Program-made: the position numbers and the translations under genes
Notes under the pieces: generated by a model
What the model was told of the DNA's origin: nothing
Database searches by the model: none
What the model saw: the letters and a program-made list of their open reading frames with translations, nothing else
Source of the DNA: Mesostigma viride
Taxonomy: Eukaryota > Streptophyta > Mesostigmatophyceae > Mesostigmatales > Mesostigmataceae
Assembly: GCA_009746045.1 (NCBI GenBank)
Contig: RPFO01002243.1
Location: forward strand, 42,501-76,102
DNA: 33,602 bases
Direction: 5' to 3'
In this document: positions 25,719-33,602 of the stretch, piece after piece
How positions within the stretch are numbered: position 1 is the first letter of the stretch
Layout of the letters: each line of letters begins with the position of its first letter

Positions 25719-26750
25719 TTAACGCTTGTTGGTCAGATCCATAACCGGGTCCACGGTGCTAGAACCGATGGCGCCAAGGGAGTTCACGGTCAAGGCCCCC
25801 GTTCCGTCCTCGCTGACGGGGAGGATGTTACCGAGCATCGTGTTCGTAGTACTGGCCATGGACCCCTGGGTCTTGACGATCTGCAGCGTCTCGTCGTCCG
25901 CAATACGGAAACCGTACGTGACGGTGAGAGGGCCGGAGTCGTACTCGCTGGAGTACCTGTACAGCTGCGTGTCGGCGATCTGCTGTGCCGTCATGCTGTT
26001 GAGGGCGGTGTCCACTAAGCGCCAGTTCTTGTAGCCAACGTTGAGCGTGGGAGTCGTGACGGTGCTGGTCACGTCGTACGTGCTTCGAGGACCGAGATAA
26101 ACACCCCGGGCGGAAGCGGTGCTGCTCAGGATAGCGCCGGTGTTGGCGGCACTGATGGTCGTGGCGACGTTGCCGGCGATAGTCCTCCACGGCAGCATGA
26201 CGGCGGCGTCGGAGCTGGACTTGAGCTGGCCGTTGATGAACAGCTGCGGCTCGGTGGCGGACAGGTGGACACCCAGCACAAACTCGGACGAGCCCACGAC
26301 GGGGTTCACGGTCTCGGTGTACGAGGTCCCGTTGAACATCAAGATGCGGCCCGATCGCCAGGCCCACACGCTGACGTACGCGCCGGCAGTGGCGGGGTCG
26401 CCGACGGTGAGCAGCTCCACCATGTCCTTGTTCGATTTGGTAGAGCCGCCGACGCCGCAGAGGAAAGGGGCCGTCATCGCGGTGCCGGTGCCCGTTCCGA
26501 TCGACCCGCCCGTCGCGCTGGCTAGGGAAGTGATGGGCTTCACGATGCCGGTCACCAGGACGCCGGACCCGTTGGCAGCGGACCCCCTGGTGATGGATGT
26601 CTTGCTGTAGTTGGATGTGAGATAGCCGGCGGTGCCATAGAACGTCTGGAAGCATCCGCTCACATGGTTGGGCGCGGAGATAACAGCGCTCTCGTTCCTG
26701 AAACGGATGTAGTCCAACGTGCTCGTGGCATCCAGTCTCGCCGTAGAGTC
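25719..26750 (-). CDS. Large fibre gene, segment 5 (C-terminal lectin-like domain)
   Basis: This is the last part of the large fibre, sensible from about 26750 to the stop at 25719. The literal ORF starts at the TTG at 26717 (332 residues). It reads ESAVISAPNHVSGCFQTFYG, VELLTVGDPATAGAYVSVWA, RILMFNGTSYTETVNPVVGS, EFVLGVHLSATEPQLFINGQ, GVYLGP and MTAQQIADTQLYRY, the layout of a LamG-like jelly roll ending in the usual helix. A tail of beta repeats follows (TYGFRIADDETLQIVKTQG). Functionally it should be the distal tip or a decoration domain. Gene order and direction are shared with the two fibre genes downstream. Confidence 0.7.
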   Translation of the reverse strand, partial: DSTARLDATSTLDYIRFRNESAVISAPNHVSGCFQTFYGTAGYLTSNYSKTSITRGSAANGSGVLVTGIVKPITSLASATGGSIGTGTGTAMTAPFLCGVGGSTKSNKDMVELLTVGDPATAGAYVSVWAWRSGRILMFNGTSYTETVNPVVGSSEFVLGVHLSATEPQLFINGQLKSSSDAAVMLPWRTIAGNVATTISAANTGAILSSTASARGVYLGPRSTYDVTSTVTTPTLNVGYKNWRLVDTALNSMTAQQIADTQLYRYSSEYDSGPLTVTYGFRIADDETLQIVKTQGSMASTTNTMLGNILPVSEDGTGALTVNSLGAIGSSTVDPVMDLTNKR

Positions 26751-27199
26751 GGGCCGATCATGAGATTTTTGTTTGACCCGGTGGATCCGATTGGTACGTT
26801 CACCATGGAACCCGAGGAGGTGATGCCGTTGCTCCCCACCGTGAGCGGGATTTCCACTCCATCATACCAAAACTGGATCACATCTGATGGTGCACTGACC
26901 GTTCCCACTGTGGAGTTTGCCTTCCTGAGGATCTTGTATGTGTGGTTGAACCCGCTGTTGGGGTTGCTTGTATAGGTCACGCTGGCGGCCGTGAACGCGG
27001 CTGTAAGTGCGGTAGTTGGAATCACCAAGTTGCGGTTGGTATAACCTACCGCTTCAGTCGTGATGATGATGTTTGAACCTTGTCCATACACAAGATCTGA
27101 TTGCCGTTGGAGCCTCCTGAATAATCCTGCCCAATTGTGAATATGCCCCAGATGTTGGAACTGCCGGCGGACGTCCTCACCTTTGCCTCGATAGACCAC
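26750..27199 (-). CDS. Large fibre gene, segment 4 (lectin-like module continued)
   Basis: Two frames are used. From 27199 to about 27105 one frame reads AWSIEAKVRTSAGSSNIWGI, then FTIGQDYSGGSNG. From about 27105 to 26750 the next reads LVYGQGSNIIITTEAVGYTN, NLVIPTTALTAAFTAASVTY, FWYDGVEIPLTVGSNG and STGSNKNLMIGP. The literal ORF is 26660-27199, whose first 30 residues and last 25 are out of frame. The break near 26750 again fits one missing base, after which RLDATSTLDYIRFRNE continues. The WYDG and NLMIGP segments are typical of LamG-like folds. Confidence 0.6.
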
Positions 27200-27890
27200 G
27201 CCCCGTACCGCTGTTCGATGATCCCGTTTCGATATCGGCCAAGGTGACGTATCTGGTATTCAAGGCCTGAAGACCTGTCGGAATGGTCACCTCGCTCGAT
27301 ACGGGGGTGACTCCTTGGAAGTTTCCGCTCAAGCCGTTGCCGTAGTTTTGCACCGACGCACCCGTAGCCGTATTGTTGTTTGCACTGTCAGTGAACCATT
27401 CGCCGAGCCAGCTCGTGGTGGCAGCCCCAGAAGATGAGTACACCAGGTTCAGCGCCGACACCGAGTCCACGGTCGAGTAGTTGGGCGCAGTCCCGGTGTA
27501 GGTGTCCAGCTTCCACAAGTTGGGCTCGGTGGACGTGCCTGTCTTAGGAGGCAGGGAGCTGAGTAGGATGCTGGACCCCGGCGCCTTCCGCAGACTGGTA
27601 TCGATCGTCCTGGAGAGCATGAGCTGCCCGCCCTTCACCTGCCAGTAGGAGCCGGTGTGGTCGCCCTTCTCCTGGGTGGTTCCCTTCTGCCACGTGATCG
27701 AGCGGTCGCAAGGGACGTTGTTGACGGCGCCGTCGCCGAGGACGCTGACACCCGCCCCGTCGGTCACCGTGTTGGAGGGGGCGGTCACGGTCTCGATTCG
27801 GATGTCGTCGTACGAGACGCGCAGGTGAACGTGTCCCGCCGAGAACGAAGGCGGGGGTGGCGAGAAGGTCGAGAAGAGCGATACCGTCGC
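27200..27890 (-). CDS. Large fibre gene, segment 3 (lectin-like module)
   Basis: This frame is sensible from about 27890 (GHVHLRVSYDDIRIETVTAP) to the C4 run at 27199-27202 (plus strand). Motifs SITWQKGTTQEKGDHTG, YWQVKGGQLMLSR and LWKLDTYTGTAPNYSTVD suggest a jelly-roll or lectin-like domain. After the run the literal frame ends at 27177 in GLSRQR. One more G joins SGTG to AWSIEAKVRTSAGSSNIWG in the next frame, a typical lectin-like strand. The literal ORF is 27177-27914. Confidence 0.6.
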
Positions 27891-28161
27891 CGGTGGTGCT
27901 GATACACCGCACACCGTCGACGAACAGCTCGAAGGTGGACATTGCGGTGGTGGCGTAGTAAGTCCTGCGCGCGACGACCTTGTACTTGATGTTGGCGATG
28001 GTGCCGTCCGTCCTGATGGGAGTCGACGAGGAGGTGCTGGTCACTCCGCCGCCGTTATCGATGGTGACGGTTCCAAACGAGCCGGATGCGGGCACGTTCA
28101 GCTTGCCGGCCAAGGGGCCGTACGAGAACAGTTTCTTGACAGACGACGCCGCACCTGGCAC
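27850..28161 (-). CDS. Large fibre gene, segment 2
   Basis: This part continues the fibre in the next frame, from about 28215. The longest ORF with a start codon here begins at 28161 (MPGAASSVKKLFSYGPLAGK), but I think no separate start exists. It reads well (GSFGTVTIDNGG, TIANIKYKVVARRTYYATTAM, FELFVDGVRCISTTGDG) to about 27880, then loses frame between 27835 and 27900. The literal ORF runs on as noise to 27544. The domain is beta-rich and probably begins the first lectin-like module. This break needs two missing or one extra base. Confidence 0.6.
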
Positions 28162-29591
28162 GCCGGCGAGAGAGACATTGAAGGTGATCTCAAACGACTC
28201 GAGGTTCTTGGGGAAGGGGAGACCCAGCTGGCCGTGCCGTTCGCCGACACGTTGGCGGCCAGCAGCAGCTTGCCCGCCGTGACAGAGGCGTTAGTGGGGG
28301 CCATGACCACACCGGTCGTGCTGAGGTTGGAGTTGCCGTTGAAGGCCCACGCGACGGCCACCGTGTTCTTGGTGCCGGCGAGTCGCAGAGTCTTCTCGGT
28401 GACGACAGCCTCCTGCACGGTGGTGTTGACGGTCGTCAGCGTGCCGTCCACCTGCATGTTGCCGTTGACCTTGAGTGTCCCGCTCGCGGGGTTGAGGTAG
28501 ATGTCTCCGCTCGTGGTAGAAATCTTTCCGCCGTCACCGTCGGTGGCGGTGAGCACGAGGTCCTTCTCGACCGCCACGGTTGTCGCGGCCGTCAGTGCAA
28601 GGGTGGGGTTGGTGGTGGACACTCGCGAGTCGACGAACTTGATCTGCTCGACGGCGACGCTGCTGCCCGCTACACTGGTATCGCCCGTGATCCAGAGGTT
28701 GCCGCCGGTCGTGGAGTTGCCTACGCCCCTCTTGGCCGCGATGGTGGTGGCGTCGGTCGAGTACGCGTGCGCCTGCCGCGTCTCCGACAGCGCCGACACG
28801 CCCGAGACGGCAAGAGACGTGTCCTCGAGCGCGGCGGCCTGCACGACAATCTTGGTGGCGGGGTCGGCACCCGGTGTGGCGATGCTCGGTGCCAGGGTGA
28901 TGCCAGACCCAGCCCCCAAGCGCACCTCACCGGTGGCAAGACGGTCGGCTGACACGCGCATCTGGGAGTCAGACTTGATCTCCATATCGTTTGCCCCCGA
29001 ATCGATGAGACCGCGCCACGCGGTCTTGCTGGTGGAGTTGCCATCCGTGGACAGGAAGGTGGAGCCCGTGTCGCCGTACGCGAGACCCAGTGTAAACTCC
29101 TGGGTATCGGCAGCCCCCGCCCTCTCGGCACGGACGGCCAGGATGTCAGGCACAGGCACGGTGGTGGTGGTGAGTGCGGTCGTCGGGCGATGGGCCACAA
29201 ACTTCGAGTCCTGCACGATCACCTCCTTCGCGGTGGATGCTGCCTGGAGAACGAGGTGGTTACTGGATGAAGCCAAGAGGGTGTTGGTCGCCTCGGTGGT
29301 TAACGTGTTCTTGGTGTAGTCCACCGTGGGGACACTGCTGCTGCTGAGTGCGCCGTCGATAGCACCCATAACACGGAGGTTACCGTGCACGACGACCTCG
29401 TTGGTGGCCAGGTCGGTCGTCGGCAAAACGGTGGCGTCGACGGCGTTTCCATTGAGGACGTTGGGAACTAGGTCGATCTTGGTGTTGGACAGGATGGCAA
29501 ATGAACTGGTTGGCTGAACGTCTGAGCTTACCTGCTCGGTGAGCACTTGCTTGAATCTGCCAGTTCCTAGGGTCGAAAGGGAGACGCTCAT
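28098..29591 (-). CDS. Large fibre gene, segment 1 (N-terminal shaft)
   Basis: The ATG at 29591 starts a long beta-repeat protein (MSVSLSTLGTGRFKQVL). As sequenced it gives 497 residues, but only down to about 28215 is the frame sensible. The last 40 or so residues are Ser/Arg-rich noise. The shaft has repeated strand-turn units such as NEVVVHGNLRVMG, EVIVQDSKFVAHRP, DLVLTATDGDGGKI and GDIYLNPASGTLKVNGNMQV, typical of trimeric viral fibres. The break is in a C run (plus-strand G runs at 28210-28219); one missing base restores WVSPFPKNLESFE. It is the first of five segments of a gene of about 1,290 residues ending at 25719. Confidence 0.7.
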   Translation of the reverse strand: MSVSLSTLGTGRFKQVLTEQVSSDVQPTSSFAILSNTKIDLVPNVLNGNAVDATVLPTTDLATNEVVVHGNLRVMGAIDGALSSSSVPTVDYTKNTLTTEATNTLLASSSNHLVLQAASTAKEVIVQDSKFVAHRPTTALTTTTVPVPDILAVRAERAGAADTQEFTLGLAYGDTGSTFLSTDGNSTSKTAWRGLIDSGANDMEIKSDSQMRVSADRLATGEVRLGAGSGITLAPSIATPGADPATKIVVQAAALEDTSLAVSGVSALSETRQAHAYSTDATTIAAKRGVGNSTTGGNLWITGDTSVAGSSVAVEQIKFVDSRVSTTNPTLALTAATTVAVEKDLVLTATDGDGGKISTTSGDIYLNPASGTLKVNGNMQVDGTLTTVNTTVQEAVVTEKTLRLAGTKNTVAVAWAFNGNSNLSTTGVVMAPTNASVTAGKLLLAANVSANGTASWVSPSPRTSSRLRSPSMSLSPACQVRRRLSRNCSRTAPWPAS

Positions 29592-29659
29592 TGTGTTGTG
29601 GTGCTGTACAATAGTGCGAGAAAAAACTTTATTAAAAATAGACGGGCTTAATCACCGAG

Positions 29660-30031
29660 TCACTCGGGAAGCGCGACGGGCGGCTTCTTGTAAATGTACG
29701 TGTACGCAAGAATGCCGGCGATCACGACGCCGGCGGTGAGGAATATCATGCCGCTATTGCGCGACTCCTCCTTGGCTATCTCGCGCATCTTCATCTCGAA
29801 CAGCGTTTGCTGCCTCGCCAGCCGCTGGGCCTGGTCGGGCTGCGCGGGCCTCCTGGCAATGCCGCTCGGTGGCGGTGGGAACGATTGCGACGGGATGTTG
29901 ATGGGCTCCCTCTCAATCTCGGCGGGGGGTCGCCCGTCCTGCTGTCCTTGCACGTGTTGTTGCGGCATGCTGTCTTCCTCGGCGATAGGGGAAAATGAGA
30001 ACGCCTTTCCGAGCGGCGCGCCTCCACTCAT
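29660..30031 (-). CDS. Tail-anchored membrane protein
   Basis: This 123-residue protein is read from the ATG at 30031 (the TTG at 30049 is less likely). The N-terminal two thirds are polar, Pro/Gln-rich and disordered-looking (FPPPPSGIARRPAQPDQAQR). A helix with MKMREIAKEE leads into one transmembrane segment (GMIFLTAGVVIAGILAYTYIY) and a short KKPPVALPE end. Likely an envelope or internal-membrane virion protein. It lies between the large fibre gene and a conserved-looking block. Confidence 0.7.
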   Translation of the reverse strand: MSGGAPLGKAFSFSPIAEEDSMPQQHVQGQQDGRPPAEIEREPINIPSQSFPPPPSGIARRPAQPDQAQRLARQQTLFEMKMREIAKEESRNSGMIFLTAGVVIAGILAYTYIYKKPPVALPE

Positions 30032-30089
30032 GTCGGTGTGTGTACTCAATAGACAGTCCCGAGAATAGGGCGTGCGAAAGCGCGCCGCC

Positions 30090-30724
30090 TCAGGTGTCGA
30101 TGTACTCCTCGATGGTGTCTGCGGCGGCGTCTAGCCGTTTTGACACCACCGTGTGTTTCTTGACCGCCAGGACGGGGGTCACCAGGTTTGCGTACACCCT
30201 TCCAAGTACTTCTCGATGTAGTGGCTGTCCTTCTTGACGAGGGGCTCGCCCGAGTTGGTCCAGTTGGACATGACCCTGAGGAACTTGACGATGGCTTTCA
30301 TTTCCCCGTCCTCCATGCAGGGGTACAGCGTGCTGGAGAAGAACTTGTCGAAGGCCTCCCTGTTCTCGCACGTCATGAGCACAGGTATAATCCGTTCCAG
30401 CATCCTGAGCCCCTTGCGCCCCTGCTCGTTGATGCTCTCCTCGGCCGCCTTCCAGCCGTCGAGGATGAGCGAGATGCCATTCTTCATGACATCGGGCAGG
30501 TCCTTCTGGTTCCTGATGTGCATCAGGCACACGACCTCCACGTCGCTGACCGCGCCCTCCATGGCTCCCGATTCGAGCAGCCCGGCGAGACGCACGATAA
30601 CGGTCTTGAGGATTGTCTTGCACTCCTCTGCGCTCTCGCCGGTCATGGACTGGGCGGTCCCCACCATGGAGGAGGGGAAGGACCACTTGTGCATCGTTCC
30701 GTTGATGCGGACCTTGACGTCCAT
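30090..30724 (-). CDS. Hypothetical helical protein, one frame break near the end
   Basis: The ATG at 30724 follows a TATA element (30737-30740). The literal ORF gives 181 residues ending at 30179. Near a C3 run at 30197-30199 (plus strand) the frame changes and the next frame continues VYANLVTPVLAVKKHTVVSK to 30090. One missing G gives about 211 residues. The protein is mostly helical, with AEECKTILKTVIVRLAGLLE, DVVCLM-like and MLERIIPVLMTCENREAFDK segments. No enzyme motif seen. It could be a structural protein of the virion. Family not recognised. Confidence 0.65.
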
Positions 30725-30790
30725 CGTTCGATGCGCTATACAGAACGTTTTGAATTTTTGCGTTTTTTGAGCGCGGTGCGTGCGCTGCCG

Positions 30791-30991
30791 TTAGCCTAGT
30801 CGCGGCTGAAAGACCAACCAGAAGGCGGCGAGAGATCCGGAGACGAAGGCGATCCGCATCCACATGCTCTTGTCCTTGAGCCCGGCCGCGTACCCGGTAT
30901 TGTTTTCGTGCGCGTCGGCGAGCGCCAGAGCGAGCATGACGACCATGGCCTTGATGATATCCTGAGTCAACGGGGACCGCGAGAGCACCAT
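30791..30991 (-). CDS. Small two-helix membrane protein
   Basis: This 66-residue protein is read from the ATG at 30991, seven bases after a TATA (30998-31001). It has two hydrophobic segments (IIKAMVVMLALALADA, 12-27, and IAFVSGSLAAFWLVF, 47-61) around a polar loop. Small membrane proteins of this size are common in giant-virus virions. No family recognised. Divergent from the gene at 31072, the two starts separated by only 80 bases. Confidence 0.65.
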   Translation of the reverse strand: MVLSRSPLTQDIIKAMVVMLALALADAHENNTGYAAGLKDKSMWMRIAFVSGSLAAFWLVFQPRLG

Positions 30992-31071
30992 TTTGCGTAT
31001 ACCTTGTTGGCATATATTTTTTTCGTCTACGCGCGCCTAATAATTTGCGCTGTAGTGTATATAGGTGCGCG

Positions 31072-31580
31072 ATGTCGGCGGTGCAGGCTTTCAACAGCAT
31101 GATGAAGTCCTTCCTGAGCGAGCTCGAGATGGCGTACCCGGAAGAGCGGACCATCCCGGGCATCCTGACGGCGTTCGAGCTGGCGTGCAAGTCGAACGCC
31201 CGGCTGCCGTTGCAGAAGTACATGGAGGCTATCGGGCCTCACATGCAGGCGATCATGTCCAAGGACGAGTCGGTGTTTGAGGCGTTCGGCGACGTGCCGT
31301 ACTTGCGGGACGTCAATTTCCAGACCAAGTGGCAAAAGTCCCCCGCCGGCACCCAGGAGGCCATCTGGCAGTACCTGCAGACTCTGGCCATCATCGGCAT
31401 CGGCATCCAGGAGATCCCCCCCGAGATCATGCAGCAGGCGGAGGCCATGGCGCAGTCCTTCGCCAACAGTGTGGTGGAGGGGCAGCAGGACCCCGAGGCG
31501 GCGTGCAGGGGCCTCATACAGCACATGATGGAGCAGATGGGCGACGGGGGGACGCGGGCCTACCTCAGCTTGAAAATTAA
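31072..31580 (+). CDS. Conserved helical giant-virus protein, one frame break
   Basis: The ATG at 31072 lies 14 bases after TATATA. The first 160 residues are helical with FNSMMKSFLSELEMAYPEER, LPLQKYMEAIGPHMQAIMSK and QEAIWQYLQTLAIIGIGI, a pattern (AIWQYLQTL) I associate with a widely conserved small nucleocytovirus protein of unknown role. At the G6 run 31546-31551 the literal frame goes on to 31866 as Arg-rich noise, overlapping the next gene. One more G brings a stop at 31580, 24 bases before that gene. I annotate the shorter form, of about 170 residues. The literal ORF ends at 31866. Confidence 0.7.
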
Positions 31581-31603
31581 CGTAGCTAACTGTAGAAACG
31601 CGG

Positions 31604-32038
31604 ATGGGTTTTGTCGACACCTACTTCGAGGGTTTGTCCGACGACTACCTGTCATTCTGGCCGTTGGCGCAGGGGATCCCCTCCAGGGAGAGGTTCCTTT
31701 CGGCGAGGCGGTTCGGAATATACTGCGCCGTGCTCGGAGGCATCCTCACCAACTCGTTTCGAGGCGCCTTCTCTGGTTTCTTGGTTTCCGTCCTGGCGAC
31801 GGTGGCGTACATGGTGGACAAGCGACTCATGGTAGGCAGGCAGAAGCGCGAGGCAGACAAGAATAAGGACAACGTGGCAAACTACCGACCGGGTGTCCCT
31901 CCTGGGTCCCTGCAGCGGCCCTCGCCGTCCATCCCACGCGACACCTTTAAGAGCATTGTGGAGCCCTGGAGCGTCGCCGACACAACGCGCATGACCAACA
32001 TGCCGGTGACGGACGACCTGGAACGGCGCTCGTATTGA
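31604..32038 (+). CDS. DUF5762-type membrane protein
   Basis: This is a 144-residue protein. The N-terminal DDYLSFWPLAQGIPSRERF followed by ARRFGIYCAVLGG (about 13-47) and a hydrophobic region to about residue 72, together with the C-terminal TRMTNMPVTDDLERRSY, fit the DUF5762 family found across nucleocytoviruses (FWPT, RF-x-IY and a C-terminal MPV-x-D motif). Probably a virion membrane protein with one or two helices. Intact, and follows the helical protein by 24 bases, likely co-expressed. Confidence 0.75.
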   Translation: MGFVDTYFEGLSDDYLSFWPLAQGIPSRERFLSARRFGIYCAVLGGILTNSFRGAFSGFLVSVLATVAYMVDKRLMVGRQKREADKNKDNVANYRPGVPPGSLQRPSPSIPRDTFKSIVEPWSVADTTRMTNMPVTDDLERRSY

Positions 32039-32071
32039 TAAACATATTATTTTCGGCAATAAATTGTACGA

Positions 32072-33602
32072 ATGGATACGCAGCGCGCCATAACCTCGGG
32101 AAAGGCTCACAGCTTGCACTTTAGACATAGGGTGGCCATGGACGTGAGCAACCGCGGTGACGCGACTATTCAGACCATCGCCGACCATTACGGAATCGAC
32201 AAGAAGACAGCGATAAGATATCATGCATTATGGAAACACGACAAGGCATTGGGGCTCGATTACAGCAGGGAAGATGATGTGAAGAGGTCCGCCCTGCGCC
32301 CGATGGTGCGAAGGGCGTGGGACAAGGTGATGAGCAACGGCAGGATGGTGAACGCCGCCAGGATAAGGGACGCGGTTCCGAACCACGTGGCCCGTTTTGG
32401 AGATCAGGGGTGGAAGGACCTTTCCAAACTCATTTCCTCGCTCCAGACTTCCGCCGTGTCTTACATGTCCGCCGACGACCTGGTGTACTTCATCAACAAG
32501 GGCGCCGACGAGGAGGGCGCCATCCTCGCACGGGTGCCGAAAGAGACTCGTGCAATGTTCGCAAAGGCGAACGGCCTCTTGCGCGGTGCCACACTCACGG
32601 CTGCCGACGTGCAGAGGGCTCGCAAGGAACACGAGTTGACATACAAGAAGGTAGCGTACGACTACATCGAGAAGGACTTGCGGTACGTAAAGGAGAAGTC
32701 CAACGACCTACTGGAGTTGCAGAAAACGCTGTTTGCAGAGGATTGCGTCTTCATCGACGAGTTCAGCGTCACGATGAACATGGCGCCGTCCAGGGCGTGG
32801 GCCAAGAAGGGCGAGATACCTCAACTGCGACGGCGCGAACAGAGCGACACGCGCACGATCGTGTGGGCGGCGATGAAGTGGCCCGATGACGAGAAGAAGA
32901 CGCCGGCGTTCTTCCTGCGCATATTCCCCCCGCTGCCTTCCAGGATAGTGAACCACACCCCGTGCTTGAACCAGCGTCACGAGGCGGTGGCCGAGACTCT
33001 TCGCCAGGGGATCTGGTGGGACGGCATCGTGCAAATAGTGGGTGACATATGCAGGCAGGAGGGGGCGGAGGACAGGATACGTCTGTTCAAGCTCAAGCAG
33101 GTCCTCGGCGACATGTCCAAGGACGGCACCTTCTTCTACGATTGGTTCGTCAAGAAGTTCCCCTACGACGAGACGAGGGGCTTTGCTAACTGCGCCCAGA
33201 TGCCAGACAAGTTCTGGACCCGGCTGCCCCCGGACGCGGACGGTCAACACGGATACAGGGACATACAAAGGGCCATCAACTGCACGTTCATGCGCGAGAA
33301 CTACTGGCTGGCGTTGCCGGACAAACTGATAGCCGAACACGTGACGTTCACGGACGACAACGAGGAGCGAGTGGAATTCGTGCTGCGGCTGGCGGCCTAC
33401 GACTATGTCAGCCAGGCGTACATTTCCCAGCACAACTACAGGGTGTCTAATCGGGTGTACGGCGAAGAGCCGCCGGTGCTGTCCGGCTGGATGCACAAGG
33501 GGAGGAGTGACATCACGATAAGGCATGCTGGAACGACGAAGAGCGCCGCACAGGGCAGCGTGGCGCTGGCGTACGACGATAACGGGCCATGGCTGGAACG
33601 GA
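32072..33602 (+). CDS. Transposase-like DDE protein, partial at the window end
   Basis: The ATG at 32072 opens a frame of 510 codons with no stop before the window ends. Residues 31-53 (TIQTIADHYGIDKKTAIRYH) form a helix-turn-helix. Residues 225-270 read CVFIDEFSVTMNMAPSRAWA, then KKGEI and TIVWAAM, the first catalytic block of IS630/Tc1-mariner (DDE_3) transposases with D229. Between this and a possible second block (DDNGPW, 502-507) lie some 270 residues, much more than usual, so the protein is either expanded or a domesticated relative. The last catalytic residue is not in view. It may be a mobile element or a viral gene of that ancestry. Confidence 0.65.
   Translation, partial: MDTQRAITSGKAHSLHFRHRVAMDVSNRGDATIQTIADHYGIDKKTAIRYHALWKHDKALGLDYSREDDVKRSALRPMVRRAWDKVMSNGRMVNAARIRDAVPNHVARFGDQGWKDLSKLISSLQTSAVSYMSADDLVYFINKGADEEGAILARVPKETRAMFAKANGLLRGATLTAADVQRARKEHELTYKKVAYDYIEKDLRYVKEKSNDLLELQKTLFAEDCVFIDEFSVTMNMAPSRAWAKKGEIPQLRRREQSDTRTIVWAAMKWPDDEKKTPAFFLRIFPPLPSRIVNHTPCLNQRHEAVAETLRQGIWWDGIVQIVGDICRQEGAEDRIRLFKLKQVLGDMSKDGTFFYDWFVKKFPYDETRGFANCAQMPDKFWTRLPPDADGQHGYRDIQRAINCTFMRENYWLALPDKLIAEHVTFTDDNEERVEFVLRLAAYDYVSQAYISQHNYRVSNRVYGEEPPVLSGWMHKGRSDITIRHAGTTKSAAQGSVALAYDDNGPWLER

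Noticed and set aside
25826-26655. Minus-strand ORF of 275 codons inside the large fibre
   Set aside because: Arg/His-rich reading in a shifted frame. The fibre frame has the lectin-like strands.
31580-31866. C-terminal extension of the helical protein
   Set aside because: Arg-rich noise overlapping the intact DUF5762-type gene. A one-base deletion at the G6 run explains the missing stop.
32708-33526. Minus-strand ORF opposite the transposase-like gene
   Set aside because: Antisense shadow. The plus strand is open for 510 codons with helix-turn-helix and DDE motifs.

Overview
The window looks like the edge of a nucleocytoplasmic large DNA virus (Nucleocytoviricota) genome next to about 4.9 kb of DNA with eukaryotic character, most simply an endogenous giant-virus element in a protist or alga. 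The viral assignment rests on several proteins read from the translation: a 431-residue protein with the DUF5767-type core (motif around NNRYDPIGLKLDGW), a membrane protein of the DUF5762 type (FWP near the N-terminus, NMPV near the C-terminus), a small conserved virion-type protein (RRKDGRVVSK), a MYND-finger protein, two BRO/KilA-like proteins, a staphylococcal-nuclease-like enzyme, an IQ plus U-box-like protein, a run of giant-virus-style fibre genes with lectin-like domains, and many small one-helix membrane proteins. I could not place it in an order, because no major capsid protein, packaging ATPase or polymerase lies in the window.

Layout. Positions 1-4899 hold no viral gene: there are microsatellites, a 38-bp tandem array (2810-3151), two candidate spliced host exons on the minus strand and a 769-bp element with 29-bp terminal inverted repeats (4022-4790). 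From 4900 to 9933 lies an almost perfect inverted repeat: two arms of about 2.03 kb, each with the same four small genes, face each other across a 969-bp spacer. From 10130 to 10700 comes a third, diverged copy of the inner part of the arm. These zones carry many copies of a GAGAAGNCTATCC motif and five copies of a roughly 90-bp repeat, as expected of a viral genome end or fused ends.

From 10760 to 33602 the DNA is densely coding and GC-rich, with AT-rich gaps and, very often, a TATA element 7-16 bases before the start codon. Left to right: two proteins sharing a Cys3His motif with identical spacing, a zinc-binding protein, a coiled-coil protein, small membrane and basic proteins, two BRO-like regulators, the IQ/U-box-like protein, the MYND protein, the DUF5767 protein, the nuclease, three minus-strand fibre genes (23757-29591), a block of conserved virion-type proteins (29660-32038), and a transposase-like gene that runs off the end.

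Reading frames are broken at about ten places, nearly all consistent with one missing base and mostly in short C or G runs. This pattern looks more like base-calling error in a long-read assembly than decay, although true degeneration of an integrated copy cannot be excluded without reads. The functional picture is of a virion-structure region (fibres, membrane proteins, basic proteins) interleaved with host-interaction and regulatory factors (MYND, U-box-like, BRO).
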